Part shown: piece by piece, positions 8,159 to 15,837 of the stretch
Numbering within the stretch: position 1 is the stretch's first letter
Layout: each line of letters begins with the position of its first letter
Origin: a virus
Reading direction: 5' to 3' (one strand)
Length of the DNA stretch: 26,846 nucleotides
Virus record (IMG/VR): IMGVR_UViG_3300047319_001004
Coordinates: 1-26,846 of that record
Notes under the pieces: model-generated
Database searches by the model: none
The model's input: only the letters and a program-made list of their open reading frames with translations
Told to the model about the DNA's origin: nothing
Position numbers and translations under genes: made by a program

Positions 8159-8560
8159 GTGGACTTACAGATACTCCATAACGAGATCATCAACGACCCG
8201 GCGGCGTTGGGCTATGCGGGGAAGACGGACGCGCAGGTAGTGACGCTCATCAACGCGCCGAACCAGTCGCAACCGCGCGATACGATTAGCGCCGATCAAC
8301 TGATCCGCGCCTTCGATCCGACCGAGTTCGCCACGCTGACGCAGATTCAACTCAGCCGCTTACAGATCGTCCTCGGTGCCGAGCCGTTCTCGGTCAACGA
8401 CACGAATATCGTCGGTATCCTGACGGGCATCTTCGCGGGCAAGCCAACATCGCTCAATGCGATGGGTGCGTTACGGACGTATCAGACGAGTCGTGCGGCA
8501 ATCCTCGGCCTCGAAGCCGTGACAGTCGGTGATGTGCAGCGAGCGCGGGCGTGGTCATAA
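8159..8560 (+). CDS. Small helical phage protein, unknown function
   Basis: The protein has 133 residues from GTG 8159, with GAGAGG at 8144-8149 nine bases upstream. The open frame extends further upstream but without a ribosome-binding site, and that stretch overlaps the previous gene. It opens with DLQILHNEIINDPAALGYAGKTDAQVV and continues with helical repeats ending AVTVGDVQRARAW. I recall proteins of this layout from structural modules of other phages, always without known function. No enzyme motif, signal peptide or membrane segment is visible. Confidence 0.7.
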   Translation: MDLQILHNEIINDPAALGYAGKTDAQVVTLINAPNQSQPRDTISADQLIRAFDPTEFATLTQIQLSRLQIVLGAEPFSVNDTNIVGILTGIFAGKPTSLNAMGALRTYQTSRAAILGLEAVTVGDVQRARAWS

Positions 8561-8580
8561 GATTGATGCGGGGGTAAGCG

Positions 8581-9021
8581 ATGGCAACCGTCAACTGGTC
8601 TACGCTCCCCGCATCATCGACCGCGCTGACGACAGAGGTGAACTCGCTCGCCAGCGGCTCAAACAAGATCATGACATCCTCGCTTGACAACACGACGACG
8701 GGGCACCTGTTCGCCGCCGTGGAAATGAAACTGGCAACGCAGGGCTCGGCACGGTCGGCGGGTGCGTATGTCGCGCTGTACATCGTCAAGAGCGTAGACG
8801 GCACGAACTTTGAGATGGGCGGTGACGCGCTGACGCCTGCCGCGAGTGCCCTCGCCGGGGTCTTCCCATATGACGCGGCGACGACGGCGCGGCAGGTCGC
8901 GATCATCGTGCAGATACCGCCGACAAAGTTCTACTTCCTCGTGCAGAACAACACGGGGCAAGCGTTCGCCGCGTCCGGTAACACGCTGATCTACGCGATG
9001 TTTGACGAAGTCGTGGCGTAA
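8581..9021 (+). CDS. Beta-rich phage structural protein, unknown function
   Basis: This 146-residue protein contains the phrases YVALYIVKSVDGTNFEMG and FYFLVQNNTGQAFAASGNTL. These resemble a family of small jelly-roll-like virion proteins found near tail-fibre and decoration genes. GGGGGTAAG just before ATG 8581 gives the ribosome-binding site. It lies between the helical protein and the LamG fibre protein, with gaps of 20 and 5 bp, so it is surely co-transcribed with both. A partner or adaptor for the neighbouring fibre is plausible; this is inference from position. Confidence 0.7.
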   Translation: MATVNWSTLPASSTALTTEVNSLASGSNKIMTSSLDNTTTGHLFAAVEMKLATQGSARSAGAYVALYIVKSVDGTNFEMGGDALTPAASALAGVFPYDAATTARQVAIIVQIPPTKFYFLVQNNTGQAFAASGNTLIYAMFDEVVA

Positions 9022-9026
9022 CCGCC

Positions 9027-11159
9027 ATGACGACCCACAACCGCAACTCTATCTGGATGCCTCGCCCGCCCGCCGAGGCACCCTTAGACATCAACATCTA
9101 CTCCCCGCAGGCACTGGGGCTGGTGGCGTGGATCCCGAATACGCTCCGCAGCAACCCGCTCGACCTCAACCCGGTGAACGTCACCAACCCGTCGAACACT
9201 ATTGTCAACGATGCAATCAGGGGGCATGTCTATAACCTGCCTGCCGGGTACATGGAGATCACCGGGCTGAAACGGGCGGCGGCGCTCAATGCGCCGTGGT
9301 CGATCAGTGCCTGGGTGCTCTTCAACGCGGTCACGGGCACGCAGACGGTCATCGGCGTATCGAATCAGAGCGTGGGCACCGCGTCTGTCCATATCGCTTC
9401 CCGCTCTGCGGGCAACATCCGTGTTGAGAAGCCATCGGCGTCGCTGCTCGTGGATTCGGGTATAACACCGACCACGAATACGTGGTATCACGTCTGCTAT
9501 ACGTTCGACGGTACGAACAACCGCATTTACATCAATGGCTGGCAGCGGGCGACGAGCACCACCGCTCAGATCGTGAACACGCCGACCGCGATCAATATCG
9601 GACGCTACCACGATGCCGGGTTCACGGGCGACACGCTCAACGGCAAGATCGTTGACCTCCGTTACTATAACGTCGCCGTCCCGGCACCAGTCGTCTGGCA
9701 GATGTGGGCACCAGAGAGCCGATACGAACTCTGGCGGGCCGCACAGTCCTATTTCTCATTCGCGACCGGCGGCGGCACAACGCCAATCTCCTCCTCCGAT
9801 ACCGCGAGTGGAGCCGATAGCGCATCGCTGACGGCGGCGGCAACCGCTGCTGAGACGGGGAGCGGCGCAAACGCCGCAACCCTCACCGCAACCGTCACTG
9901 CCGCCGAAAGCGGCACGGGGAGCGAGGCGCAGGGCATCGCCCTTGCCGCAGTCGATGCGGGGAGCGGTGCGGATGCGGCGAGTCTGACCGCTGCCGTGAA
10001 TGGCGCGGATAGCGCGGTTGGTACAGAGTCCGCGAGCACCGCGCGCACGACCGCCGACAGCGCAACGGGCAGTGACGCGGCAACGATTACCAGCGCCACG
10101 ACCGCGACCGAGAGCGGCGTTGGCACCGAGTCCGCGAGCACGGCGCGCACGACAAGCGACACGGCAACCGGCACCGAGGCTCAGACCTTCACAGCGGCCA
10201 CCAGCGCCACGGAGAGCGGCGTTGGCACCGAAGGGGCGGCGATTGCCCTTTCGGGCGCTGACACTGCTACAGGGGCAGACAGCGCCACGCTAACGGTTCC
10301 GATTACCGGGGCCGACACCGCGAGTGGCGCAAACACCGTTTCAGGCATCGCGCTCGCCGCGACCGAGAGCGGATCAGGCACAGAGGGCGCAATACTCGCC
10401 ACGACGCTGACCGCCGCCGAGATCGCGGCGGGTGCCGATGGCGCGACACTCACCGCGTTACTGACCGCAACCGAAACCGCGACGGGCGCGGAGAATGCGT
10501 CCATCTTCTCCGGCACGCTCGTCAGTGGCGCGGATAGCGGCAGTGGCACCGACAGCGCAACGACAACCGCATCCCTCACCGCGACTGAGAGCGCGGCGGG
10601 CACCGATACCGCGGCACTGACCGTCACGGCAACGGCGACCGACGCCGCCAGCGGTGCGGACAATGCCTCCGTCTTCTCTGGCACGCTCATCAGCGGCAGC
10701 GATAGCGGCGCGGGCACGAGCGCGCAATCCCTGACGGCAACCGTGTCCGCCGGCGATGCTGCGACCGGAGCGGAGAACGCATCGGCCACCGCGAGCATAT
10801 CTGCCACTGATACAGGTGTTACCACCGAGGGCGCATCCGTTACTCAGGGCGGCACGAACGTTTCCGCAGCGGACACCGCCGGCGGTGCGGACAGCGTTAC
10901 GCGGATTGCGCTCGGTGCGGCAGACACCGCGAGCGGGGCGGATCACGCGGTCGTTGACACCGGCGCGGCGATTCTTGGCACATCAACCCTCACCGTGGTA
11001 CTCGCCACCACATCAACGCTTACCACCGTCATCACGACCACGTCCACGCTCAGCGTCGCGCTGCAAACGGTAAGCACGCTGGACGTGGCGGTTGAGGATG
11101 TATCCGACGTGGACGTGGAACTCGCAACGGAATCGACCCTCGTCGCGGTATTGATATAG
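9027..11159 (+). CDS. LamG-domain protein with two tandem repeat arrays; putative fibre/adhesin
   Basis: The protein has 710 residues in three parts. Residues about 70-220 form a LamG/concanavalin-like jelly roll (WSISAWVLF, NTWYHVCYTFDGTNNRIYING, GKIVDLRYYN), a common glycan-binding fold. Residues 257-650 are about 22 degenerate repeats of 16-20 residues, with consensus near (A/T)(D/E)(S/T)xxGx(D/E)xAxxTA. Residues 652-710 are six repeats of exactly ten residues (TSTLTVVLAT type). Low-complexity threonine/alanine/glycine repeats ending in a strand-rich tail look like an extended stalk or fibre. No Shine-Dalgarno site precedes ATG 9027, which lies five bases after the previous stop, so translation probably depends on coupling. 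There is no signal peptide, as expected for a virion component. A receptor-binding role is inferred. Confidence 0.7.
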   Translation: MTTHNRNSIWMPRPPAEAPLDINIYSPQALGLVAWIPNTLRSNPLDLNPVNVTNPSNTIVNDAIRGHVYNLPAGYMEITGLKRAAALNAPWSISAWVLFNAVTGTQTVIGVSNQSVGTASVHIASRSAGNIRVEKPSASLLVDSGITPTTNTWYHVCYTFDGTNNRIYINGWQRATSTTAQIVNTPTAINIGRYHDAGFTGDTLNGKIVDLRYYNVAVPAPVVWQMWAPESRYELWRAAQSYFSFATGGGTTPISSSDTASGADSASLTAAATAAETGSGANAATLTATVTAAESGTGSEAQGIALAAVDAGSGADAASLTAAVNGADSAVGTESASTARTTADSATGSDAATITSATTATESGVGTESASTARTTSDTATGTEAQTFTAATSATESGVGTEGAAIALSGADTATGADSATLTVPITGADTASGANTVSGIALAATESGSGTEGAILATTLTAAEIAAGADGATLTALLTATETATGAENASIFSGTLVSGADSGSGTDSATTTASLTATESAAGTDTAALTVTATATDAASGADNASVFSGTLISGSDSGAGTSAQSLTATVSAGDAATGAENASATASISATDTGVTTEGASVTQGGTNVSAADTAGGADSVTRIALGAADTASGADHAVVDTGAAILGTSTLTVVLATTSTLTTVITTTSTLSVALQTVSTLDVAVEDVSDVDVELATESTLVAVLI
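9795..10970 (+). repeat. About 22 degenerate 16-20-residue coding repeats
   Basis: Each unit starts with an acidic residue after Ala/Thr, then Ser/Thr, a small residue, a Gly, another acidic residue, and a strand such as SLTA. Unit lengths are mostly 16 or 18 residues. DNA identity between units is low, so the array is old or selected at the protein level. Confidence 0.85.
10980..11156 (+). repeat. Six 10-residue (30-nt) coding repeats
   Basis: The units read TSTLTVVLAT, TSTLTTVITT, TSTLSVALQT, VSTLDVAVED, VSDVDVELAT and ESTLVAVLI. The period is exactly ten residues, with alternating hydrophobic positions, consistent with stacked beta strands. Confidence 0.85.
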
Positions 11160-11168
11160 GAGCCACCA

Positions 11169-11447
11169 ATGCTGAGCGCGCTTATCGGAAATGTCTTCAC
11201 GCTGAAACATACGTGCGTCAATGCTGCGGGCGCACCCACCGATGCAACGACGGTGATATTCATCGTCAAACCGCCGATTGGTGCGAATGTGACGGGCTCC
11301 TTCACGCGGCATCCTGGCGTTGGTCTGTATGAGTACGATTTCTCCGCAACGGTGACAGGTACGCACAAGGCGGTTGTGCTGACGACAAGCCCCGCGAGCG
11401 AGGCCAGCACAGAGTTCTACGTCCATGCGAGTCATGTGACGCCGTGA
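11169..11447 (+). CDS. Small Ig-like/beta-sandwich protein
   Basis: This 92-residue protein has strand-rich phrases (VFTLKHTCVNAAGAPTDA, TVIFIVKPP, GLYEYDFSATVTGTHKAVVLT) that fit an immunoglobulin-like beta-sandwich. Similar small proteins sit beside fibre genes in other phages, as baseplate- or fibre-associated Ig-like domains. AGGAG at 11158-11162, overlapping the end of the LamG gene, supports ATG 11169. It is the last rightward gene of the adhesin-like island. Function is unknown; assembly or capping of the LamG fibre is possible. Confidence 0.7.
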   Translation: MLSALIGNVFTLKHTCVNAAGAPTDATTVIFIVKPPIGANVTGSFTRHPGVGLYEYDFSATVTGTHKAVVLTTSPASEASTEFYVHASHVTP

Positions 11448-11462
11448 AGCGCGCGAGATCGT

Positions 11463-11879
11463 CTAGTCCTCGTACTGTTCTTCCCGCATCGCGAGATATT
11501 CACCGAGGGCGGGCATGGCGGCGATGAGTTCATCCCAGAAGGCGCGATTGTCGCAGTCTTTCACATGGTCCAGCGCCACGTTCTGCCATGCTGTTGGGCC
11601 GAAAAACGCGAGGATGTCTCGGATTGTGTCGTCAGTCGCTGAGCGAGGAATGAGTTGGACGGCGGCGATCAGCAACCCGCACGCTGCACACTCCGCCTCT
11701 TGCTCCCACGCTCCCAGCCGCTGGCCGAAACCGAATCGCTGTCGTTCCTCCTCACGCAAGCGGTTACACAGCCAACCCGTGCGTGCATCAGGCGGGAACA
11801 TGATGTCGGCCAGTATCTGTGGTGCGCGCCAAACGGTCTCGTCGATGTCCGGCAATATCGAGCGCGGTGTATGGTTCAT
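11463..11879 (-). CDS. Leftward accessory gene, unknown function
   Basis: The protein has 138 residues and reads naturally (tryptophans, mixed helices, AFWDELIAAMPALGEYLAM). It is transcribed against its neighbours. GGGGAGGAA sits a few bases upstream of the start codon and is strong, supporting a real gene. There is one CxxC pair (ECAACG), too little for a zinc ribbon alone. I do not recognise the family. A -10-like TATACT lies 30 bp upstream on the same strand. Its isolated, convergent position suggests a moron acquired by the phage. Confidence 0.7.
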   Translation of the reverse strand: MNHTPRSILPDIDETVWRAPQILADIMFPPDARTGWLCNRLREEERQRFGFGQRLGAWEQEAECAACGLLIAAVQLIPRSATDDTIRDILAFFGPTAWQNVALDHVKDCDNRAFWDELIAAMPALGEYLAMREEQYED

Positions 11880-11908
11880 TGTTCCTCCCCTTCGCGAACG
11901 CTGCCGTT

Positions 11909-11914
11909 AGTATA
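11909..11914 (-). promoter_or_regulatory. Candidate -10 element for the leftward gene ending at 11463
   Basis: On the minus strand this reads TATACT, five of six matches to TATAAT, 30 bp before the start codon. No good -35 is visible at 16-18 bp spacing, so the call is weak. Confidence 0.35.
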
Positions 11915-11932
11915 GCAAAAGGAGTCGCGATC

Positions 11933-12097
11933 ATGACGCTCACGCTGCCCGCCATCTTGTTCCTCATTGCGGGCATCCTGTTCGCGATTGATTTCCTGCT
12001 CGGCTTCGCGCCGGACGCATACGGACGATGGCGCATCAACGCGCTGGCCTGGGCGCTCGTCGCCTTCGGGCTCATGTTTTGGAAAGCAGGCAAGTGA
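11933..12097 (+). CDS. Small two-helix membrane protein (holin-like in shape only)
   Basis: This 54-residue protein has two hydrophobic helices (about residues 2-24 and 33-51), a short APDAYGR-containing loop and a lysine at the end. AAAAGGAG at 11917-11924, eight bases before ATG 11933, is the ribosome-binding site. The stop overlaps the protease start (ATGA at 12097-12100). Two-helix proteins of this size can be holins, but there is no endolysin next to it and its place between head genes differs from a lysis cassette. I recall similar unnamed proteins in other phage head modules. It must act in a membrane; the role is unknown. Confidence 0.65.
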   Translation: MTLTLPAILFLIAGILFAIDFLLGFAPDAYGRWRINALAWALVAFGLMFWKAGK

Positions 12098-13521
12098 TGA
12101 GCAAATGGGGTACGGCCACTCCAAAGGAAAGACGGAACGCCCCGGCTGGAACATTCTGCGGTCCGAACCGTTCGTATCCCGTCGCGGACAAAGCGGATTT
12201 CGATAACGCCGTTCACGCCCTCGGTCGCGCGAAAGGCGATACCGCGCCAATCATCGCCTGTATGAAACGGAAGGCAAAGGCGGCCGGTTGGGCACTGCCC
12301 GATGCGTGGAAGCCCGCGAGCAAGGACATTGGCATGAACGAAACCCTCGTGCATTTCGGTGGCTCGGTCAAGGCACTGGGCGACGGCAGGGTGGGTGGCT
12401 ATCTCGTCATGTACGGTGATGAGGTGACGACCGATCTTGTGGGCGATTACTTCACGAAGGAAACTGACTACGATTTCGAGGATGGCAAGAAAACCGCCGT
12501 GTATTACGCGCACGGGCTCGACAAAAAGATCGGGTCACGGCGCATCGGCACGGGCACGATGAAATCCGATGACGTGGGTGTCTGGCTGGAAGCGCAACTG
12601 AATTTGCGTGATGACTATGAGAAAGCGATTTACAACGACCTCGCCACGAAAGACAAACTCGGTTGGTCATCGGGGACCGCCAATCATCTTGTTACCCGCC
12701 GGTCGTTTGAAGCCAAGTCGGGCAGCACCGTCCACGAGATTCTGACGTGGCCGCTCGGTCTGGATGCGAGCCTGACGCCGACGCCGGCGGAGCCGCGTAT
12801 TCAGGCGGTCGCATTGAAGTCGCTGGCACCGCTCATCGGCATGGACGAACCGTGCGGTTGCGACGACAACACCAAGAACCTACCCTCCGGCATGTCCTAC
12901 GACGATCTGCGTTCGTTCCTGCAAGATGAACTCAATGAGGACATCGGAGACAGCGACGATCCGTACGGCGGCGGTCTGTGGATCTGCGACATCTACGATG
13001 ACAACCTGATTTACCGCGATGACGAAGACCTATTCCGCATCCCCTATACCGTGACGGCGGGCAATGATGCCGCATGGGGCACGCCGGAGAGCGTTGTCCG
13101 TACGACGGTCTACATCACCCCGACGGATGGTGACGATGATACCAATGACGCGGCTCCAATGATGGCGAGCAAGCACGCAGATGTCACGGCGCTGAAGGAA
13201 GGGCTCACGAGGAGCATGACGTTCAGCGACCACGCCGATATTGCAACGAGTGCAATGGAGGGGTTTGTGACGCGGGCGGGCGGCCTCACGGAGATGTCCA
13301 CGAAGGCAGGCCGGGTCATCAGTGCCGCGAACCGCGACAAGCTGAAGCGGATTCACGCGGGCATGATGACAGCGCATACCGCGATGGAGGGGCATCTGCA
13401 AGCAATCAACGACATGCTGCTCTCCACCGACCCGGACGCGAAGAAAGACATCGAGGACTTCGCCGCGCTCAGGACGCAGTTTGTCCGCCTCCAGTCTGGG
13501 ATGCTGCACCTGACCGACTAG
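12097..13521 (+). CDS. Prohead protease with N-terminal and C-terminal extra domains
   Basis: The protein has 474 residues. The central part (about 85-240) is an HK97 gp4/S78-type prohead protease that matures the capsid by cleaving scaffold segments. The catalytic histidine is probably His139 (VYYAHG) and the serine Ser191 or Ser192 (LGWSSG). Residues 10-65 (RRNAPAGTFCGPNRSYPV through IIACMKRKAKAAG) form a small domain I know from other phage proteases and minor head proteins. Residues about 265-345 form an acidic beta domain (GGGLWICDIYDDNLIYR), and about 395-470 are helical (TKAGRVISAANRDKLKRIHAG). These C-terminal parts could act as an internal scaffold, consistent with the absence of a separate scaffold gene. 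It starts in an ATGA overlap and ends 80 bp before the capsid gene, with a terminator between. Confidence 0.88.
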   Translation: MSKWGTATPKERRNAPAGTFCGPNRSYPVADKADFDNAVHALGRAKGDTAPIIACMKRKAKAAGWALPDAWKPASKDIGMNETLVHFGGSVKALGDGRVGGYLVMYGDEVTTDLVGDYFTKETDYDFEDGKKTAVYYAHGLDKKIGSRRIGTGTMKSDDVGVWLEAQLNLRDDYEKAIYNDLATKDKLGWSSGTANHLVTRRSFEAKSGSTVHEILTWPLGLDASLTPTPAEPRIQAVALKSLAPLIGMDEPCGCDDNTKNLPSGMSYDDLRSFLQDELNEDIGDSDDPYGGGLWICDIYDDNLIYRDDEDLFRIPYTVTAGNDAAWGTPESVVRTTVYITPTDGDDDTNDAAPMMASKHADVTALKEGLTRSMTFSDHADIATSAMEGFVTRAGGLTEMSTKAGRVISAANRDKLKRIHAGMMTAHTAMEGHLQAINDMLLSTDPDAKKDIEDFAALRTQFVRLQSGMLHLTD

Positions 13522-13550
13522 GACTCAACCGAACAACCGAACCGCACAGA

Positions 13551-13576
13551 AACCGCCACGAAACAGGCGGTTTTTT
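13551..13576 (+). terminator. Intrinsic terminator/attenuator between protease and major capsid genes
   Basis: AACCGCC (13551-13557) pairs with GGCGGTT (13566-13572) around an 8-nt loop, and the T-run extends to 13576. The stem is 7 bp and the U-tract six bases, so it may be only partly efficient. It lies 24 bp before the capsid start codon. Confidence 0.65.
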
Positions 13577-13600
13577 GTGCATGCGAAGAGGAGTTTCCCC

Positions 13601-14944
13601 GTGGGAAAAACATTGCGCGAACTGACAACGGATATCAACACGGCGATGAAGACCGTGGACGACTTCTGGAAAGGCGTGCCCGCTGGCGAGGAGATGAGCG
13701 TTCCGCGTGAGAAGCGCGAGGAGATCAAGACGCTCAACCTTCAGATCGAGGAGTGGCAGCACGAAGCCGCCGACCTCAAAGAGGTCACGGACATGCGCGG
13801 CGCGAATGACGCCGTGAAAGCCTGGATCAATAGTTCCGCGGGCAACATGCGCCACGGCAATCCTGTTAGCGGTGATGTGGTCTCCGCCGATGCCGCCAAC
13901 GCGCAGTTCCGTCCGCAGATGAGCATCGGTGATTCCTTCACGACGAACGACACGTTCAAGTCATGGCACGGGATCGTCTCACCAGGAGGCCGCGAGCCAT
14001 CCAAAGACACGAAGGTACAGTCGCCGCCAATCCCGATGCCCGACCTCACCATCAATGCCCTGAAGACGCTCGTCACGAGCAACACGACTGGCGCGGGCGT
14101 TTACACCAACACCACAGGCGGCGCGCTCGTGCAGCCGCAGTACTTGCCCACGGTCGCGTTGCCGTTCCGTCCGCTGAAACTGCGTGACGTGGTGACGGTG
14201 ATTCAGGCGAGCAGCCCCGTCATCAACTATCCGCAGGTCACGGGCTATACGAATAGCGCGGTGGAAGTCGCGGAAGCAACCACCACCTCAAACGGCACGA
14301 AGCCAGAATCCGCGCTCGCCCTGGCGCTCGGCACGTCGGTCGCCGCGACCATCGCGCATTTCATGCCGATCACACGGCAAGCCTTGAGCGATGCGCCGCA
14401 GTTGCGCGACCTCATCAATCAGTTCCTCATGAACGGCCTCGCCCAGCGCCTCGAAGACGAGATGATTAGCGGCGATGCCACGGGTGCCAATATGCGCGGT
14501 ATCCACAACATCTCCGGTATCTCCACGCAGGCATTCGTCACCGATAACCTGACGACGCTGCGCAAGAGCATCACGAAGGCGCGCATCACGCCCATCTTCG
14601 TGGAGCCGAATGCGTATCTCATCAGCCCGCAGGATTCTGAGGGATTGGACCTCGCCACCGACAACGAGGCGCGGTTCTACTTCGGTGGCCCAGGCATGTC
14701 GGACAGCCAGCGGTTGTGGGGCAAGCCCGTCATCGTCAGTCAGGCCGTGCCGAGCGGTCGCGCCTATACCGGCGATTTCTCCACCCTCGTCCTCGCTGAC
14801 CTGATGGAAGCACAGATGTTCCTCTTCGATCAGCATTCTGACTGGGCGGTGAAGAACATCTTGGCCCTATTGGCTGAACTCAGAGCACATTTCTTCTCGC
14901 TCCGTCCTGCGGCGATAATCGAAATATCGCTAGGCGCGTGGTGA
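13601..14944 (+). CDS. Major capsid protein, HK97 fold
   Basis: This 447-residue protein would form the icosahedral shell. The first 65 or so residues are helical and charged (TLRELTTDINTAMKTVDDF, EIKTLNLQIEEWQHEAADLKEV). They resemble the scaffold-like delta domain that the prohead protease removes in HK97. The rest matches HK97-type capsids: YTNTTGGALVQPQYLP, the P-loop LAHFMPITRQALSD-like segment (IAHFMPITRQALSDAP), LINQFLMNGLAQRLEDEMI, and the closing LLAELRAHFFSLRPAAIIEISL. I chose GTG 13601 because GAAGAGGAG (13585-13593) lies seven bases upstream; a GTG at 13577 overlaps the terminator. An antisense HNH gene ends 10 bp after the stop. Confidence 0.94.
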   Translation: MGKTLRELTTDINTAMKTVDDFWKGVPAGEEMSVPREKREEIKTLNLQIEEWQHEAADLKEVTDMRGANDAVKAWINSSAGNMRHGNPVSGDVVSADAANAQFRPQMSIGDSFTTNDTFKSWHGIVSPGGREPSKDTKVQSPPIPMPDLTINALKTLVTSNTTGAGVYTNTTGGALVQPQYLPTVALPFRPLKLRDVVTVIQASSPVINYPQVTGYTNSAVEVAEATTTSNGTKPESALALALGTSVAATIAHFMPITRQALSDAPQLRDLINQFLMNGLAQRLEDEMISGDATGANMRGIHNISGISTQAFVTDNLTTLRKSITKARITPIFVEPNAYLISPQDSEGLDLATDNEARFYFGGPGMSDSQRLWGKPVIVSQAVPSGRAYTGDFSTLVLADLMEAQMFLFDQHSDWAVKNILALLAELRAHFFSLRPAAIIEISLGAW

Positions 14945-14954
14945 TAGCGTAGGG

Positions 14955-15731
14955 CTAATCAATATGCGCCCATGACTTGCGAAGGATGACGTTACTGACT
15001 TGGGTTTGCCGTATGCCGTATTCAGCGGCGAGTGCGGCCTGCGAGATGCCGCCTGCGGCGTACCGCGTGCGAATCTCACAAACGATCTGCTCAGTCAGTT
15101 TCGCATTCTCGCTCGTCTCGCCACGTCGCAAGCGTTCGGGATACAGTCGCGCACCATTGGCATCACCATGCGCCATCCGTTCGGGGTGAAGATGGCTCGG
15201 ATGATTCTCTCCACGCAGGATACTCTCTGGGTGAGTGTATGATCCGTGCCGTTCGCCACGTGCCATTCGTTCGGGATGAAGGTGGGGGCCGCTTTGATCG
15301 CCACGAGGCGTGCGTTCGGGATGCGTTGCATGGCCGTTTCGTTCGCCACGAGCGGCGCGCTCAGGGTGGAGTCGTAGGCCGCTGATTGCGCGTCCCTTGA
15401 TTGCCTTATCGCGCTGGTTGTCGGCCTCCGTGCCTATCCAGAGATGGCCGCGCCGAGGATGCGTGATGCCGTCTACTTCGTAGGTACCTTCATCGTCATT
15501 GCGGACACAGAGCGGGTTATCGCAGGTATGGCAGACGAGCATTTCATCAGGGATCGTTTCGCCAGCCATCTGGTAGGCGATGCGGTGAGAACGATGGTTC
15601 GCGCCGCTAAACCAGAAGCGACCATAGCGACGAGCAACGCTACCCGTCCACATCCAGCATCCCGTTTCGGGATCGACGGTGACATTGCGCATGAATCGTT
15701 CGCGGTCAGACGCAGTAAACTGAGGATGCAT
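14955..15731 (-). CDS. HNH endonuclease with six 15-residue repeats and C-terminal HTH
   Basis: This is a free-standing HNH-type nuclease of 258 residues on the minus strand, likely a homing endonuclease that nicks or cuts DNA. The nuclease core spans about residues 25-112, with CWMWTG, RSHRIAYQMAGETIPDEMLVCHTCDNPLCV, and HLWIGTEADN after a short insertion (79-95) common in this subgroup. Residues 121-210 are six exact 15-residue repeats ((L/T)HPERxxRGExxGxx). Residues 209-258 form a helix-turn-helix (AKLTEQIVCEIRTRYAAGGISQAALAAEYGI, closing SWAHID). GGAGGT (15737-15742) five bases upstream fixes the start at 15731. Free-standing, intron-less and convergent with the capsid gene, it is one of three related genes here. 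Confidence 0.9.
   Translation of the reverse strand: MHPQFTASDRERFMRNVTVDPETGCWMWTGSVARRYGRFWFSGANHRSHRIAYQMAGETIPDEMLVCHTCDNPLCVRNDDEGTYEVDGITHPRRGHLWIGTEADNQRDKAIKGRAISGLRLHPERAARGERNGHATHPERTPRGDQSGPHLHPERMARGERHGSYTHPESILRGENHPSHLHPERMAHGDANGARLYPERLRRGETSENAKLTEQIVCEIRTRYAAGGISQAALAAEYGIRQTQVSNVILRKSWAHID
15102..15371 (-). repeat. Six tandem 45-nt repeats inside the HNH gene
   Basis: HPER-type motifs start at residues 122, 137, 152, 167, 182 and 197 of the HNH protein, exactly 15 residues apart. Units vary at the DNA level but keep HPER (or HPES, YPER) and RG(E/D). This is coding repetition, not a CRISPR array. Confidence 0.92.
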
Positions 15732-15756
15732 TGACGACCTCCAATCGTTGATGCAC

Positions 15757-15787
15757 GAGACGCCGGTGTTCACTGCACCAGCGTCTC
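15757..15787. repeat. Hairpin-forming inverted repeat upstream of the HNH gene
   Basis: GAGACGC (15757-15763) pairs with GCGTCTC (15781-15787), and inner GGTG pairs with CACC after one mismatch, leaving a 7-nt loop. On the minus strand it would fall at the 5' end of the HNH transcript, just after the -10 element. The flanking pyrimidines are too few for a confident terminator. Confidence 0.6.
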
Positions 15788-15790
15788 TCT

Positions 15791-15820
15791 ATTATAGCAG
15801 ATACCGCGTCACAATGCCGA
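15791..15820 (-). promoter_or_regulatory. Candidate sigma70-like promoter for the HNH gene at 14955-15731
   Basis: The minus strand carries a perfect TATAAT (15791-15796) with TCGGCA (15815-15820, four of six) 18 bp upstream. Transcription would start about 50 bp before the HNH start codon. Confidence 0.5.
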
Positions 15821-15837
15821 AACAAGGAGCAACCATC

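Noticed and set aside
9749-10825. Long minus-strand frames over the fibre repeats (valine/alanine/serine-rich)
   Set aside because: They mirror the repetitive sense codons and have no ribosome-binding sites or domains.
11933-12097. Two-helix membrane protein as a holin
   Set aside because: There is no endolysin or spanin nearby, and it is embedded between head genes; shape alone does not justify the name.
15102-15371. Regular 45-nt periodicity that could suggest a CRISPR array
   Set aside because: The units diverge in DNA sequence, have no constant repeat plus variable spacer pattern, and are in frame as protein repeats of an HNH gene.
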